A DNA stretch of 64,000 nucleotides from Variovorax guangxiensis (GTDB lineage Bacteria; Pseudomonadota; Gammaproteobacteria; Burkholderiales; Burkholderiaceae_C), in the NCBI RefSeq assembly GCF_003952165.1, contig NZ_RXFT01000009.1, forward strand, positions 248,001 through 312,000, given 5' to 3'. Below, in pieces: positions 28,160 to 38,509 of this stretch (the first letter of the stretch is position 1; every line of letters begins with the position of its first letter). A model generated the notes under the pieces. The model had not been told where the DNA came from. It searched no databases and saw only the letters and a program-made list of their open reading frames with translations. Position numbers and translations under genes: made by a program.

Positions 28160-29290
28160 ATGCTGCTCAGCGCCGACCAAGAAGCCATCCGCGACGCGGT
28201 GCGCGATTTCTCGCAAGCCGAACTCTGGCCCAACGCCGCGAAGTGGGACCGCGAACACAGCTTTCCGAAGGAGGCTCACCAGGGCCTTGCCGCGCTGGGC
28301 GCCTACGGCATCTGCGTGCCCGAGGAGCATGGTGGCGCGGGTCTCGACTACCTCACGCTCGCGCTGGTGCTGGAGGAGATCGCCGCCGGCGACGGCGGCA
28401 CCAGCACTGCCATCAGCGTGACCAACTGCCCCGTCAACGCCATCCTCATGCGCTACGGCAACGCGCAGCAGAAGAAGCAGTGGCTCGAGCCGCTGGCGCA
28501 GGGCCGGATGCTCGGCGCCTTCTGCCTCACCGAGCCGCAGGCCGGCAGCGATGCGTCGAGCCTGCGCACCACCGCGCGCAAGGACGGCGACGGCTACGTG
28601 ATCGATGGCGTGAAGCAGTTCATCACCAGCGGCAAGAACGGGCAGGTCGCCATCGTCATCGCGGTGACCGACAAGGGCGCGGGCAAGCGCGGCATGAGCG
28701 CGTTCATCGTGCCCACCGACACGCCCGGCTACAACGTCGCGCGGCTGGAAGACAAGCTCGGCCAGCACAGCAGCGACACCGCGCAGATCAACTTCGACGG
28801 CTGCCGCATTCCGCGCGAGAACCTGATCGGCGCGGAGGGCGAGGGCTACAAGATCGCTCTCGGCGCGCTGGAAGGCGGGCGCATCGGCATCGCCGCGCAG
28901 AGCGTGGGCATGGCGCGCAGCGCCTTCGACGCCGCGCTGGCCTACGCCAAGGAGCGCCAGGCCTTCGGCGGCTCCATCTTCGACCAGCAGGCCGTGGGCT
29001 TCCGCCTCGCTGAATGCGCGACGCAGATCGAGGCCGCGCGCCAGCTGATCTGGCACGCGGCCAGCCTGCGCGACGCCGGCCTGCCCTGCCTGAAAGAGGC
29101 CGCCATGGCCAAGCTGTTCGCAAGCGAGATGGCCGAGCGCGTGTGCAGCGCCGCCATCCAGACGCTGGGTGGCTACGGCTACGTGAACGACTTTCCGCTG
29201 GAGCGCATCTACCGCGACGTGCGCGTGTGCCAGATCTACGAAGGCACTTCGGACATCCAGAAGCTGCTGATCCAGCGCGCGCTGGCGTGA
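28160..29290 (+). CDS. Acyl-CoA dehydrogenase
   Basis: 376 residues. FAD and substrate motifs are FCLTEPQAGSDASSLRTT and VKQFITSGKNGQVAIVI. The catalytic Glu (about 361) is in the usual C-terminal place, QIYEGTSDIQKLL, as in short- and medium-chain enzymes and unlike liuA. It is the first step of a beta-oxidation of unknown chain. It is followed after 1 bp by the phosphoesterase gene, so the two are co-transcribed. Confidence 0.93.
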   Translation: MLLSADQEAIRDAVRDFSQAELWPNAAKWDREHSFPKEAHQGLAALGAYGICVPEEHGGAGLDYLTLALVLEEIAAGDGGTSTAISVTNCPVNAILMRYGNAQQKKQWLEPLAQGRMLGAFCLTEPQAGSDASSLRTTARKDGDGYVIDGVKQFITSGKNGQVAIVIAVTDKGAGKRGMSAFIVPTDTPGYNVARLEDKLGQHSSDTAQINFDGCRIPRENLIGAEGEGYKIALGALEGGRIGIAAQSVGMARSAFDAALAYAKERQAFGGSIFDQQAVGFRLAECATQIEAARQLIWHAASLRDAGLPCLKEAAMAKLFASEMAERVCSAAIQTLGGYGYVNDFPLERIYRDVRVCQIYEGTSDIQKLLIQRALA

Positions 29291-29291
29291 C

Positions 29292-30131
29292 GTGAGCGAG
29301 CGCCGAGGGCGACGCCCGGGCTGGTGGTACGCCGCGGCATTCGTGCTCGCGGCGCTGGCGGTCTGGAGCTTCGCCGTCGAGCCGCGCTGGGTGGCCGCAC
29401 GCGTCGAGCCCCTGAGCTCGGACCAGTGGCAGGCGCCCGCCGGCCTGAAGGTCGCGGTGGCTGGCGACTGGCACCTCACATCCCGCTCGGCATGGCGCAT
29501 CACCAGCGTGGAGCGCGCCGCGCGCATCATCGACGAGATCAACGCCGCGCAGCCCGACGTGGTGCTGCTGCCCGGTGACTTCCTCGCGGGCACCGGCGAG
29601 GACGACGAGCCCCTGCCCATCGAAGACATGGCCGCCGTGCTCGGCAAGCTGAAGGCGCCGCAGGGTGTGTACGCGGTGCTGGGCAACCACGACTGGTGGC
29701 ACGGCGGCGAGCGCACGGCAAAGGCACTCGCCGCACAGGGCATCCGCGTACTGGAGAACACCTCGGCGCGCCTGCCCGGCCACGACATCTGGGTGGCCGG
29801 CATCGGAGACCATTCGACCGGCCATTCGGATCCGATGCGCGCGCTGGCCGGCATCCCCGCCGATGCGGCGACGCTGGTCATGATGCACGACCCCTTCAGC
29901 TTCGCGACCATGCCTCGCACGCGAGGCCTCGTGGTCGCCTCGCACACGCATGGAGGGCAGGTGAGCATTCCCGGCTACGGCGCGCTGATCGTGCCGGGCG
30001 CCGCCCCGCGCGAGTGGGCCTATGGCTGGATCGCGCACAAGGGCCGGCGCATGTACGTCACCAGCGGACTGGGCGTCAGCATCCTGCCGGTGCGCTTCAA
30101 CATGCGGCCCGAGTGGGTGATGTTCCGGTAG
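29292..30131 (+). CDS. Membrane-anchored metallophosphoesterase
   Basis: 279 residues. One N-terminal membrane segment (WWYAAAFVLAALAVWSFAV) precedes a calcineurin-like core: AVAGDWHLTS, VLLPGDFLAG, VLGNHDWWHG and SHTHGGQVSIP. The start is GTG at 29292 (GTGAGCGAG), immediately after the acyl-CoA dehydrogenase stop. The catalytic part should face the periplasm, like YaeI/YkuE-type phosphodiesterases of lipid metabolism. The substrate is unknown. Confidence 0.88.
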   Translation: MSERRGRRPGWWYAAAFVLAALAVWSFAVEPRWVAARVEPLSSDQWQAPAGLKVAVAGDWHLTSRSAWRITSVERAARIIDEINAAQPDVVLLPGDFLAGTGEDDEPLPIEDMAAVLGKLKAPQGVYAVLGNHDWWHGGERTAKALAAQGIRVLENTSARLPGHDIWVAGIGDHSTGHSDPMRALAGIPADAATLVMMHDPFSFATMPRTRGLVVASHTHGGQVSIPGYGALIVPGAAPREWAYGWIAHKGRRMYVTSGLGVSILPVRFNMRPEWVMFR

Positions 30132-30153
30132 CGCGAACGCCCGCCACTGCTGC

Positions 30154-30175
30154 CTGTCATCGGTTTGGATGACAG
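30154..30175. promoter_or_regulatory. 22-bp palindrome upstream of the amidase gene, candidate operator
   Basis: CTGTCATC-N6-GATGACAG is a perfect inverted repeat ending 55 bp before the amidase ATG. It lacks a U-run, so it is more operator than terminator. The nearest regulator is the LuxR-type gene at 31764-32504. Confidence 0.4.
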
Positions 30176-30229
30176 ACAGGCGCCGCGTGCCGGCGCACCA
30201 TGGCCGCCTCTTTCCCGGAGGCCCTTGCC

Positions 30230-31750
30230 ATGACCGTTCAGAAATCCATTTCCCTTGCCGCGCGGCTGGCCCTTGTGCCGTCCGCCGTCGCTCTCGCCCT
30301 CTCCGCCCAGGCCCAGCCGGCGACGCCCGACATCGCGACGCTGACCGCAACAGAAGCCGTGCGGCAGCTGTGCGCAGGCACCGTCACCAGCGAGCAGCTG
30401 ACAGCCGCCTACATCGCGCAGGCCAAGGCGAAATCGAACCTCAACGCGTTCATCACCCTCGACGAAGCCGGTGCGCTGAAGCAGGCGCGTGCCGCCGATG
30501 CGCAGCGCAAGCGCGGCGGCGCATGCAAGCCGCTGGCGGGGCTTCCGGTGGCCATCAAGGACAACATCCAGGTGCAGGGCCTGCCCGCCACAGCCGGCAC
30601 ACCGGCGCTCAAGGGCTTCGTGCCTGCCGCCGATGCGCCGGTGGTGGCCAGGCTGCGCGCGGCCGGCGCCGTCGTGCTCGGCAAGACGAACATGCACGAG
30701 CTGGCCTTCGGCGTCACCGGCTACAACCCCGCCTTCCAGACCGGCCCCGAGGTGGGCGTGCGCAATGCCTACGACGCCAGCCGCATCGCGGGCGGATCGT
30801 CGTCGGGCAACGGCTCGGCACTCGGCGCACGCATGGTGCCCGCCGCGCTGGGCACCGACACGGGCGGCTCGGTGCGCATTCCCTGCGCATTCAACGGCTG
30901 CGCCTCGCTGCGCCCGTCGGTGGGCCGCTATCCGCAGCAGGGCATCGCGCCGATCTCGCATACGCGCGACACCGCCGGGCCGATGGCGCAGTCGATGGCC
31001 GACGTGGCATTGCTCGACAGCGTCATCGCCGGGGGTGCGCCACCGAAGCCCGCCAACCTGAAGCGCGTGCGGCTCGGCGTGGTGCCGGCCTTCCAGGCGA
31101 ATCTCGATGCCGACACGCGCGCGGCCACCGATGCCGCGCTGGAAAAGCTGCGCGCTGCCGGCGTCACGCTGGTGAACGTCGAGATGCCGAAGCTCATGGA
31201 GCTCAACGGCGCCGTGGGCTTTCCGCTCGCGCTCTACGAGGCGAACGACGACATGGCGGCCTACCTCGCGAAGTACCGCACCGGCATCGACATCGCGCAG
31301 CTCACGGCCGGCATCGCGAGCCCCGACGTCAAGGGCACCTTCGAAGCCTTCGTCATCCCGCGCAAGCTGCCGGCGCCCAGCGGCGTGGTGGATGCGAAGC
31401 CGGTCTACGACAACGCGATGCGCGTCGCGCGCCCCGCATTGCAGAAGCTGTATCGCGACACCTTCACGAAGAACAGGCTCGACGCGCTGGTGTTTCCGAC
31501 GGTGCCGCGCGTGGCCCTGGCGGCCGCGCCCGAGGCCAGCAGCCCCGAGAACTTCGGCGCGCTGATCCAGAACACCGACCCGGGCAGCAACGCCGGCATC
31601 CCCGGCATCCAGTTGCCCTCGGGCATCGGCGCGACGACGGGCCTGCCCGTGGGCCTGGAGCTCGACGGCCCCGCCGGCAGCGACCGCAGGCTGCTGGCCG
31701 TGGGCCTCGCGGTGGAGAAGGTGCTGGGACGGCTGCCCGCGCCGAAGTGA
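30230..31750 (+). CDS. Exported amidase-signature family hydrolase
   Basis: 506 residues from ATG 30230 (CCCGGAGG upstream). A signal peptide ends near ALSAQAQP. The amidase triad is visible: Lys in LPVAIKDNIQV, the cis-Ser in GGSSSGNGSALG, and the nucleophile Ser in GTDTGGSVRIPCAFNG. It hydrolyses amide bonds, probably in the periplasm. A LuxR-type regulator lies convergent at its 3' end. Confidence 0.92.
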   Translation: MTVQKSISLAARLALVPSAVALALSAQAQPATPDIATLTATEAVRQLCAGTVTSEQLTAAYIAQAKAKSNLNAFITLDEAGALKQARAADAQRKRGGACKPLAGLPVAIKDNIQVQGLPATAGTPALKGFVPAADAPVVARLRAAGAVVLGKTNMHELAFGVTGYNPAFQTGPEVGVRNAYDASRIAGGSSSGNGSALGARMVPAALGTDTGGSVRIPCAFNGCASLRPSVGRYPQQGIAPISHTRDTAGPMAQSMADVALLDSVIAGGAPPKPANLKRVRLGVVPAFQANLDADTRAATDAALEKLRAAGVTLVNVEMPKLMELNGAVGFPLALYEANDDMAAYLAKYRTGIDIAQLTAGIASPDVKGTFEAFVIPRKLPAPSGVVDAKPVYDNAMRVARPALQKLYRDTFTKNRLDALVFPTVPRVALAAAPEASSPENFGALIQNTDPGSNAGIPGIQLPSGIGATTGLPVGLELDGPAGSDRRLLAVGLAVEKVLGRLPAPK

Positions 31751-31763
31751 CTGGCTGCGGCTG

Positions 31764-32504
31764 TCAGCGCAAGGCCGCCAGCGCCGAGCGGCGCTCGATG
31801 CCCAGCTTGTCGAAGATGCGGCGCAGGTAGGTGCGCACGGTGGGCACGCTCACCGCCATGCGCCGCGCGATCTCCTTGTCGGTGAGCCCTTCGCGTACGC
31901 AGCGGGCCACCTCCTGCTCGCGCGCACTCAGCAGCGCATCGGAGGAGGCAGGTGCATGCGATGAAGGCATGGCGGCAGCGGCGGCACGCTGCGCCCGCTG
32001 CAACGCGCCGATGAACGCCGGCTCGATCAGGTCCAGCAGCGCCTTCTCGTGATCGCCGAAATCGCCGCGCCCCTTGCGGCGCCAGATGCGCAGGTCGCCC
32101 AGTGCCCGGTCGCCCTCGAAGGCATGCAGGTTCATGCCCCAGTGCAGGCCGTCGCGCGCGAGGAAGTCGTTGAAGAAAGGCGTGCGCATCAGCTCGCGCT
32201 GCGGCATCACCTCGGTCACGCGCGTGGCACGGCGGCGCGACTGCAGCACGAAGGTGATCGGGTCGTGGTGCTGGTGCCACTGCGCGTAGGTGTCGAGGTT
32301 CGCCGGGTCCATGTGGATCGCCACGCGCGAGCCGAAGCTGTTGCCCGCCGCGTTCCACACGAAGGAGGCGAACTGGTCGGCGTGCAGCAGGTCGAGCAGC
32401 GCCTGGCCGAGGCGCTCGCGGATCTCCCGCTCGTCACGGTCGTCCTCGGCCAGCAGCGCGAAGACGCCGCGCAGGGCCTGCTGTTCGGGGGCTGTGAGGT
32501 ACAT
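31764..32504 (-). CDS. LuxR-family HTH transcriptional regulator
   Basis: 246 residues. The C-terminal LuxR HTH (about 188-246) is clear: LLSAREQEVARCVREGLTDKE with VPTVRTYLRRIFDKLGI. The N-terminal 180 residues resemble a GAF/PAS-like sensor but lack the acyl-homoserine-lactone pocket pattern and a receiver Asp. It is a single gene convergent with the amidase, a possible target. Confidence 0.88.
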   Translation of the reverse strand: MYLTAPEQQALRGVFALLAEDDRDEREIRERLGQALLDLLHADQFASFVWNAAGNSFGSRVAIHMDPANLDTYAQWHQHHDPITFVLQSRRRATRVTEVMPQRELMRTPFFNDFLARDGLHWGMNLHAFEGDRALGDLRIWRRKGRGDFGDHEKALLDLIEPAFIGALQRAQRAAAAAMPSSHAPASSDALLSAREQEVARCVREGLTDKEIARRMAVSVPTVRTYLRRIFDKLGIERRSALAALR

Positions 32505-32692
32505 CGCGGGCTTTCTCGACGGGCTAGGGCAACGCTATCGTTTAGCAAGCGCCGCGCCAAGGGTGGATGCCCGGGGACCGGGCCGGCCGGTGCGCAGGCG
32601 CTGCAGGAGCCCATCCGCCGCAAGCGGCCTTCACCGGCTCCGGGCTTGCCCTGTCGGAGGCTGGGCCGCGGGGTGTTCCAATAGCAGTCTTC

Positions 32693-33112
32693 ATGAGTTC
32701 CACCGATCCCACCCCCGGGCCTTGCCCCTGCGGCCGAACCGACCGCCGCGACAAGCCCGTCGCCCATGCCCTGTGCTGCGGCCGATATCTCGACGATTTC
32801 GACGGCACGCCCGCGCCCGATGCCGAATCGCTGATGCGCTCGCGCTATTCGGCCTTCGTGCTGGAGCGCGGCGAGTACCTGCTCGCCACCTGGCATCCCT
32901 CGAAGCGCCCGGCCTCCATCGAGTTCGAGCCGGGCGTCAAATGGCTCGGGCTGGACGTCCGCGCCCGGTCGGTGCTCGATGCGGACCACGCCGAGGTCGA
33001 GTTCGTCGCGCGCCAGCGCGGCCCCTCCGGCGCCGCCACGCGCCTGCACGAGCGCAGCCGCTTCGTGCGCGAGGACGGGCGCTGGTACTACCTCGACGGC
33101 GACCTGCGGTAA
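32693..33112 (+). CDS. YchJ/UPF0225 family protein with SEC-C motif
   Basis: 139 residues from ATG 32693 (MSSTDPTPGPCPCGR). The N-terminal SEC-C-like zinc motif uses CPCGR and HALCCGRYLD; a compact NTF2-like domain follows (MRSRYSAFVLERGEYLLATW). The family is widespread, and its cellular role is not established. It is followed by the thiC riboswitch, so it ends its own transcript. Confidence 0.9.
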   Translation: MSSTDPTPGPCPCGRTDRRDKPVAHALCCGRYLDDFDGTPAPDAESLMRSRYSAFVLERGEYLLATWHPSKRPASIEFEPGVKWLGLDVRARSVLDADHAEVEFVARQRGPSGAATRLHERSRFVREDGRWYYLDGDLR

Positions 33113-33157
33113 CAACCCGCGGGTTGACGCGCCGGGCCGGGGCTCGCACAATCGGCC

Positions 33158-33249
33158 CCGCTCCGGGGTGCACGCATGTGGCGTGCTGAGATGGCAAAGC
33201 TGCCGACCCGCGAACTTGATCCGGGTCATACCGGCGTAAGAAGAGCTGC
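33158..33249 (+). ncRNA. TPP riboswitch (THI element)
   Basis: The conserved TPP-sensor segments occur in order: CCGGGGTGC, GCTGAGA, ACCCGCGAACTTGATCCGGG and TCATACCGGCGTAAG, closed by GCTC/GAGC. It lies 100 bp upstream of the thiC ATG, the normal place. Binding of thiamine diphosphate should repress thiC by blocking translation or transcription. Confidence 0.95.
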
Positions 33250-33258
33250 ACTCCCTGA

Positions 33259-35232
<1,974 letters not shown>

Positions 35233-35246
35233 AGCGTTGACCCCGG

Positions 35247-35264
35247 GGCCGGGGCGCCCCGGCC
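35247..35264. terminator. 18-bp G/C palindrome between convergent genes
   Basis: GGCCGGGGCGCCCCGGCC is a perfect palindrome between the stops of thiC and the ygjP-like gene. It could form a hairpin on either strand, but no U-run follows, so bidirectional termination is only likely by place. Confidence 0.4.
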
Positions 35265-36239
35265 TCAGTTCCAGCGTGGAACCGCTTCGTCCTTGAGCTG
35301 CTGCCGCAGCGCGTCGTAGTCGGGCACCACGCTCTCCACGGTCTCCCAGAAGCGGTGCGAGTGGTCCATCACCCGCAGGTGGGCCAGTTCGTGCGCCACG
35401 ACGTAGTCGATCACCGGCAGCCGGAAGTGGATCAGCCGCCAGTTGAGCCGGATCGACCCGTCGGCGCTGGCGCTGCCCCAGCGCGTTGCCGCGTTGGACA
35501 GCGACAGCTTCTGCCACTGCACGCCGAGCAGCGGCGCGAAGTGGTCCAGCCGCTCGATGAACAGCTTGCGCGCCTGCCGCATGAGCCAGGCCTGCGCGGC
35601 GTCGCGGATCTGCGAGGGCTCGGCGTTCTGCGAGACGGCCAGCCGCAGGATGCGCGGCGCGCCTTCCTCGGTGGCCGCGTCCAGCGTGCCACCGACGCTC
35701 GCGAAGCCGTGCTTGGGATCGAGCCGCATCACGACCGGCTCGCCCAGGAACGGGAAGGCTGCGCCGTCCTTCCATTCGATGCGCGTGGCTTCCACGCGCG
35801 CGAGGCGCTGTCGCGTCTCCGTGAGCTTGCGCAGGATCCAGTCCGACTTCTCGTGGATGGCCGCATCCACATCGCGCAGCGCCACCCAGCGCGGCGCGCG
35901 CACCGACAGCCCTTCGGCCCCCACCAGGAAGCCGATGGTCTTGCGCTTGCCGCGCTTGAATTCGTAGGCCACGCGCGCGGAGCCCAGCACCACTTCGCGC
36001 GTGGCCTGGGGGTGCGCGAAGTTCGCGAGCGTCAGCGTGTCGGCCAGCGGCACCGCGGGCGGCGCATCCGGATCGACGGGCGCGGGAGGAAGGATGGCCG
36101 CGTCCGGCAGCACGGAAGGCGGTACCGCCGGCTTCGGCTTCCTCGGACGGCGCGGACGTGCCGGCGCGGGCGCCGGGGGCGCGAACTCGCTCCCCAGCCC
36201 CTCGAACAGGTCCATCGTGAACCGGAGCAATCCCCCCAT
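35265..36239 (-). CDS. YgjP/M48-like zinc metallopeptidase (DUF45)
   Basis: 324 residues. The zinc motif HELAHLRVMDHSHRFW (HExxH plus a downstream His) lies near residue 290. The TRWGSASADGSIRLNWRL segment is typical of the YgjP/WLM family. A Pro/Ala-rich N-terminal extension (about 15-65: PAPAPARPRRPRKPKPAVPP) is likely disordered. ATG 36239 has AGAAGG at good spacing; Met9 is an alternative. It is the last gene of the glyQS-gmhB-plsC run. The cellular substrate is unknown. Confidence 0.88.
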   Translation of the reverse strand: MGGLLRFTMDLFEGLGSEFAPPAPAPARPRRPRKPKPAVPPSVLPDAAILPPAPVDPDAPPAVPLADTLTLANFAHPQATREVVLGSARVAYEFKRGKRKTIGFLVGAEGLSVRAPRWVALRDVDAAIHEKSDWILRKLTETRQRLARVEATRIEWKDGAAFPFLGEPVVMRLDPKHGFASVGGTLDAATEEGAPRILRLAVSQNAEPSQIRDAAQAWLMRQARKLFIERLDHFAPLLGVQWQKLSLSNAATRWGSASADGSIRLNWRLIHFRLPVIDYVVAHELAHLRVMDHSHRFWETVESVVPDYDALRQQLKDEAVPRWN

Positions 36240-36284
36240 GGCGGGCCTTCTGGTTTCTGTCGTTCTACCGGCGGCCCGCGCCCG

Positions 36285-37058
36285 TCAGCTCACCGCTTCC
36301 TGCCGGGCGGGCCGGGAGGGGCTGTTCGCGTAGGCCTCGGGGTCGAGGCGGCGCATCTCGGCCTCGATCCACTCCTCGACCTCGCGCATCAGCTCGTCGG
36401 GCTTGCGGCCCACGCTGGGAATGGCCGGGCCGATGGACACGTCGACCACGCCGGGGCGCTTGATGAAGGCCTTGCGCGGCCAGACCTTGGCCGAGGTCAC
36501 GGCGATCGGGATCACCGGCACGCCGGTCTCGCAGGCCAGCCGCGTGCCGCCGCTCTTGTAGGTGCCCTTCTGCCCGCGCGGGATGCGCGTGCCCTCGGGG
36601 AACATGATGATCCAGATGCCCTGCGCGAGCAGCTTGCGCCCCTGGTTCACCACCTTGTTGAAGGCCTGCGCGCGCTGGCTGCGGTCGATGTGGATCATGT
36701 CCAGCCGCGCCATCGCCCAGCCGAAGAAGGGGATGTAGAGCAGCTCCTTCTTGAACACGTAGGCCAGCGGGTGCGGCATGAGCGTGGGCATGAGGAAGGT
36801 CTCGAGCGTGGACTGGTGCTTCACCAGCAGGATCGCGCCGGCGAGCTTGTCGGTCGGCAGGTTCTCCATGCCGCTCACGCGCGTCCTGATGCCCAGCAGC
36901 ACCCGCGCGCCGCCGATGGCCCAGCCCAGCCACCGCACGGCCATCCAGTAGAGCGGCACGCCGCGCTTCCAGAGCGAGCTGACGCACATGATGATGCCCC
37001 AGGGCACCACGGTGACGAGCATCCAGAGTGCGTGGAGAACGGAACGGAACAACGCCAT
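36285..37058 (-). CDS. plsC: 1-acyl-sn-glycerol-3-phosphate acyltransferase
   Basis: 257 residues. An N-terminal membrane helix (ALWMLVTVVPWGIIMCV) precedes an LPLAT core with VKHQSTLET (His with Glu in the HX4D place), FPEGTRIPRGQKG and TGVPVIPIAV. It makes phosphatidic acid from lysophosphatidic acid at the inner membrane. Its ATG overlaps the gmhB stop by 1 bp. The HX4E form is seen instead of the classical HX4D. Confidence 0.92.
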   Translation of the reverse strand: MALFRSVLHALWMLVTVVPWGIIMCVSSLWKRGVPLYWMAVRWLGWAIGGARVLLGIRTRVSGMENLPTDKLAGAILLVKHQSTLETFLMPTLMPHPLAYVFKKELLYIPFFGWAMARLDMIHIDRSQRAQAFNKVVNQGRKLLAQGIWIIMFPEGTRIPRGQKGTYKSGGTRLACETGVPVIPIAVTSAKVWPRKAFIKRPGVVDVSIGPAIPSVGRKPDELMREVEEWIEAEMRRLDPEAYANSPSRPARQEAVS

Positions 37059-37636
37059 CAGACAGCCACCTGCAGTGCATCCCGCGCTTCTCGCGCGAGC
37101 AGAAAATCGACAAAGGCGGCGAGGTCGTCGTGGACCATCGTGTTCGCCGGGTATTCGGAAGGAAGCGGATCCACGCCGCGGCAGGCCGCGCCCATGCCCG
37201 TGAGCAGCAGGTGCGGCTCGCAGCCGGCCGCCGCGCCGGCCTGCAGGTCGCGCAGGCTGTCGCCGCAGGTCGGGATGCCCTTGAGATCGATGCCGTAGCG
37301 GTCGCCGATCTGCAGGAACAGGCCCGGCTTCGGCTTGCGGCAGTCGCAGTTCTCGTCGGGGCTGTGCGGGCAGTAGAACACCGCGTCGACCTTGCCGCCC
37401 ACGGCCGCGAGCATCTTGTGCATCTTGGCGTGCATCGCGTTGAGCGAGGCCATGTCGAACAGGCCGCGCCCCAGGCCCGACTGGTTCGACGCGATCACCA
37501 CGTGCCACCCCGCATGGTTGAGCCGCGCCACCGCTTCCAGCGCACCGGGCAGCGGCGTCCACTCGATGTCGCTCTTCACGAAGTCTTCGCGGTGCACGTT
37601 GAGCGTGCCGTTGCGGTCGAGGATGACGAGTTTCAT
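37058..37636 (-). CDS. gmhB: D-glycero-beta-D-manno-heptose 1,7-bisphosphate 7-phosphatase
   Basis: 192 residues from ATG 37636 (MKLVILDRNGTLN). HAD motif I is DRNGT rather than DRDGT, so the second Asp is replaced by Asn. The zinc-binding loop CPHSPDENCDCRKPKPG is complete. It removes the 7-phosphate in ADP-heptose synthesis for lipopolysaccharide core. It overlaps the nucleotidyltransferase stop by 4 bp and plsC by 1 bp. The Asn substitution may lower activity and deserves attention. Confidence 0.92.
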   Translation of the reverse strand: MKLVILDRNGTLNVHREDFVKSDIEWTPLPGALEAVARLNHAGWHVVIASNQSGLGRGLFDMASLNAMHAKMHKMLAAVGGKVDAVFYCPHSPDENCDCRKPKPGLFLQIGDRYGIDLKGIPTCGDSLRDLQAGAAAGCEPHLLLTGMGAACRGVDPLPSEYPANTMVHDDLAAFVDFLLAREARDALQVAV

Positions 37637-38166
37637 GAGCTTTTCCCCGCTTCGATGCTGCGCCGCCCGATCCAGTCGTCGATCTGCGCCACAGGATATT
37701 TCGCCCCGTCCAGCAAGGCAGCACGTTCGTGCAGGACGGCGGTGTTCACCAAGTCGAGCCTGAGCAACTCGCGCACGAAGTCGGCATCCTTCTCGCGAGC
37801 CGCCACGCACTTCGACAGCGCCAGGTCGTGCAGATCGGGACAGACCACCGTCAGGTCACCCAAGTAGTGAAGACTGGCACGCTGCATCCAGTCGCCGGGC
37901 ATCACTGCCGTCTCGGGGCCGACGCCATCGGCGTGGTATCCGAAGGTGTCGTCGAAGCTGGACAGTGCGCCGATGGCACCGTCGATCAGATCGGACTTCT
38001 CGGGGTGCAGGGCGGGATAGAGATCGAGCTCCCGCGACACCAGCAGGCTCGGCGGTGCATCCTCCAGCAGGAAGAGCAACGCCTGGCTGCCGATCACGAC
38101 GAACGACTGCTCCTGCGCAATGGCTGCGGCCGCGCGCAGCACATGCTCGGCTTCGCTACGCTGCAT
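37633..38166 (-). CDS. Nucleotidyltransferase-like protein (DUF6036-like)
   Basis: 177 residues. FVVIGSQALLFLL followed by SRELDLYPALHP matches the GS-x(n)-D-x-D/E core of small nucleotidyltransferases, with ELDLYP as the metal site. The C-terminal half (LHDLALSKCVAAREKDADFV) is typical of DUF6036 and AbiEii-related proteins. It overlaps the small upstream ORF by 11 bp and gmhB by 4 bp. A toxin-antitoxin-like role is possible; no activity is known. Confidence 0.75.
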   Translation of the reverse strand: MQRSEAEHVLRAAAAIAQEQSFVVIGSQALLFLLEDAPPSLLVSRELDLYPALHPEKSDLIDGAIGALSSFDDTFGYHADGVGPETAVMPGDWMQRASLHYLGDLTVVCPDLHDLALSKCVAAREKDADFVRELLRLDLVNTAVLHERAALLDGAKYPVAQIDDWIGRRSIEAGKSS

Positions 38167-38485
38167 GTGTGCCCTGCCGCGCCGCGCGCAGGAGTTCGCC
38201 GCGCTCGCGCTGCGTCATGAGGACGCCAACAGGAGAAACATTGCGCAGCGCCACCGCGTGATCGTCGGTACCGCAAGTGGCCTCTTCGATCGCATCGACG
38301 CCGGCAGCGAGCATGGCGCGCCACTCGTTCCAGTAAGGATCGGACCGCGTGGCACCGGCCTGCGCCTGCCACCGCTCGAGCGTCGCGGAAACATCCGCGA
38401 TGCGCGCAGGCTCCGCCCGCAGCCGGGACACTGCAAGGCGATGCGCCTGAAGCAGGAAGTCGTCGATCTGTTGCTGGCGGTTCAT
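38156..38485 (-). CDS. Small hypothetical protein paired with the nucleotidyltransferase
   Basis: 109 residues (MNRQQQIDDFLLQAHRLAVS...). It is mostly helical, with WRAMLAAGVDAIEEATCG and a C-terminal RERGELLRAARQG. I do not recognise the family. It begins 24 bp after glyS and overlaps the nucleotidyltransferase gene by 11 bp, so the two are made together. It is likely a partner or antitoxin-like protein, by context only. Confidence 0.7.
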   Translation of the reverse strand: MNRQQQIDDFLLQAHRLAVSRLRAEPARIADVSATLERWQAQAGATRSDPYWNEWRAMLAAGVDAIEEATCGTDDHAVALRNVSPVGVLMTQRERGELLRAARQGTHAA

Positions 38486-38509
38486 GGCCGAATTATCGAG
38501 CGCCGAAAA

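Noticed and set aside
31764-32504. Quorum-sensing (acyl-homoserine lactone) LuxR with a cognate synthase
   Set aside because: The N-terminal half does not show the conserved lactone-pocket residues, and no luxI-type gene is in the window.
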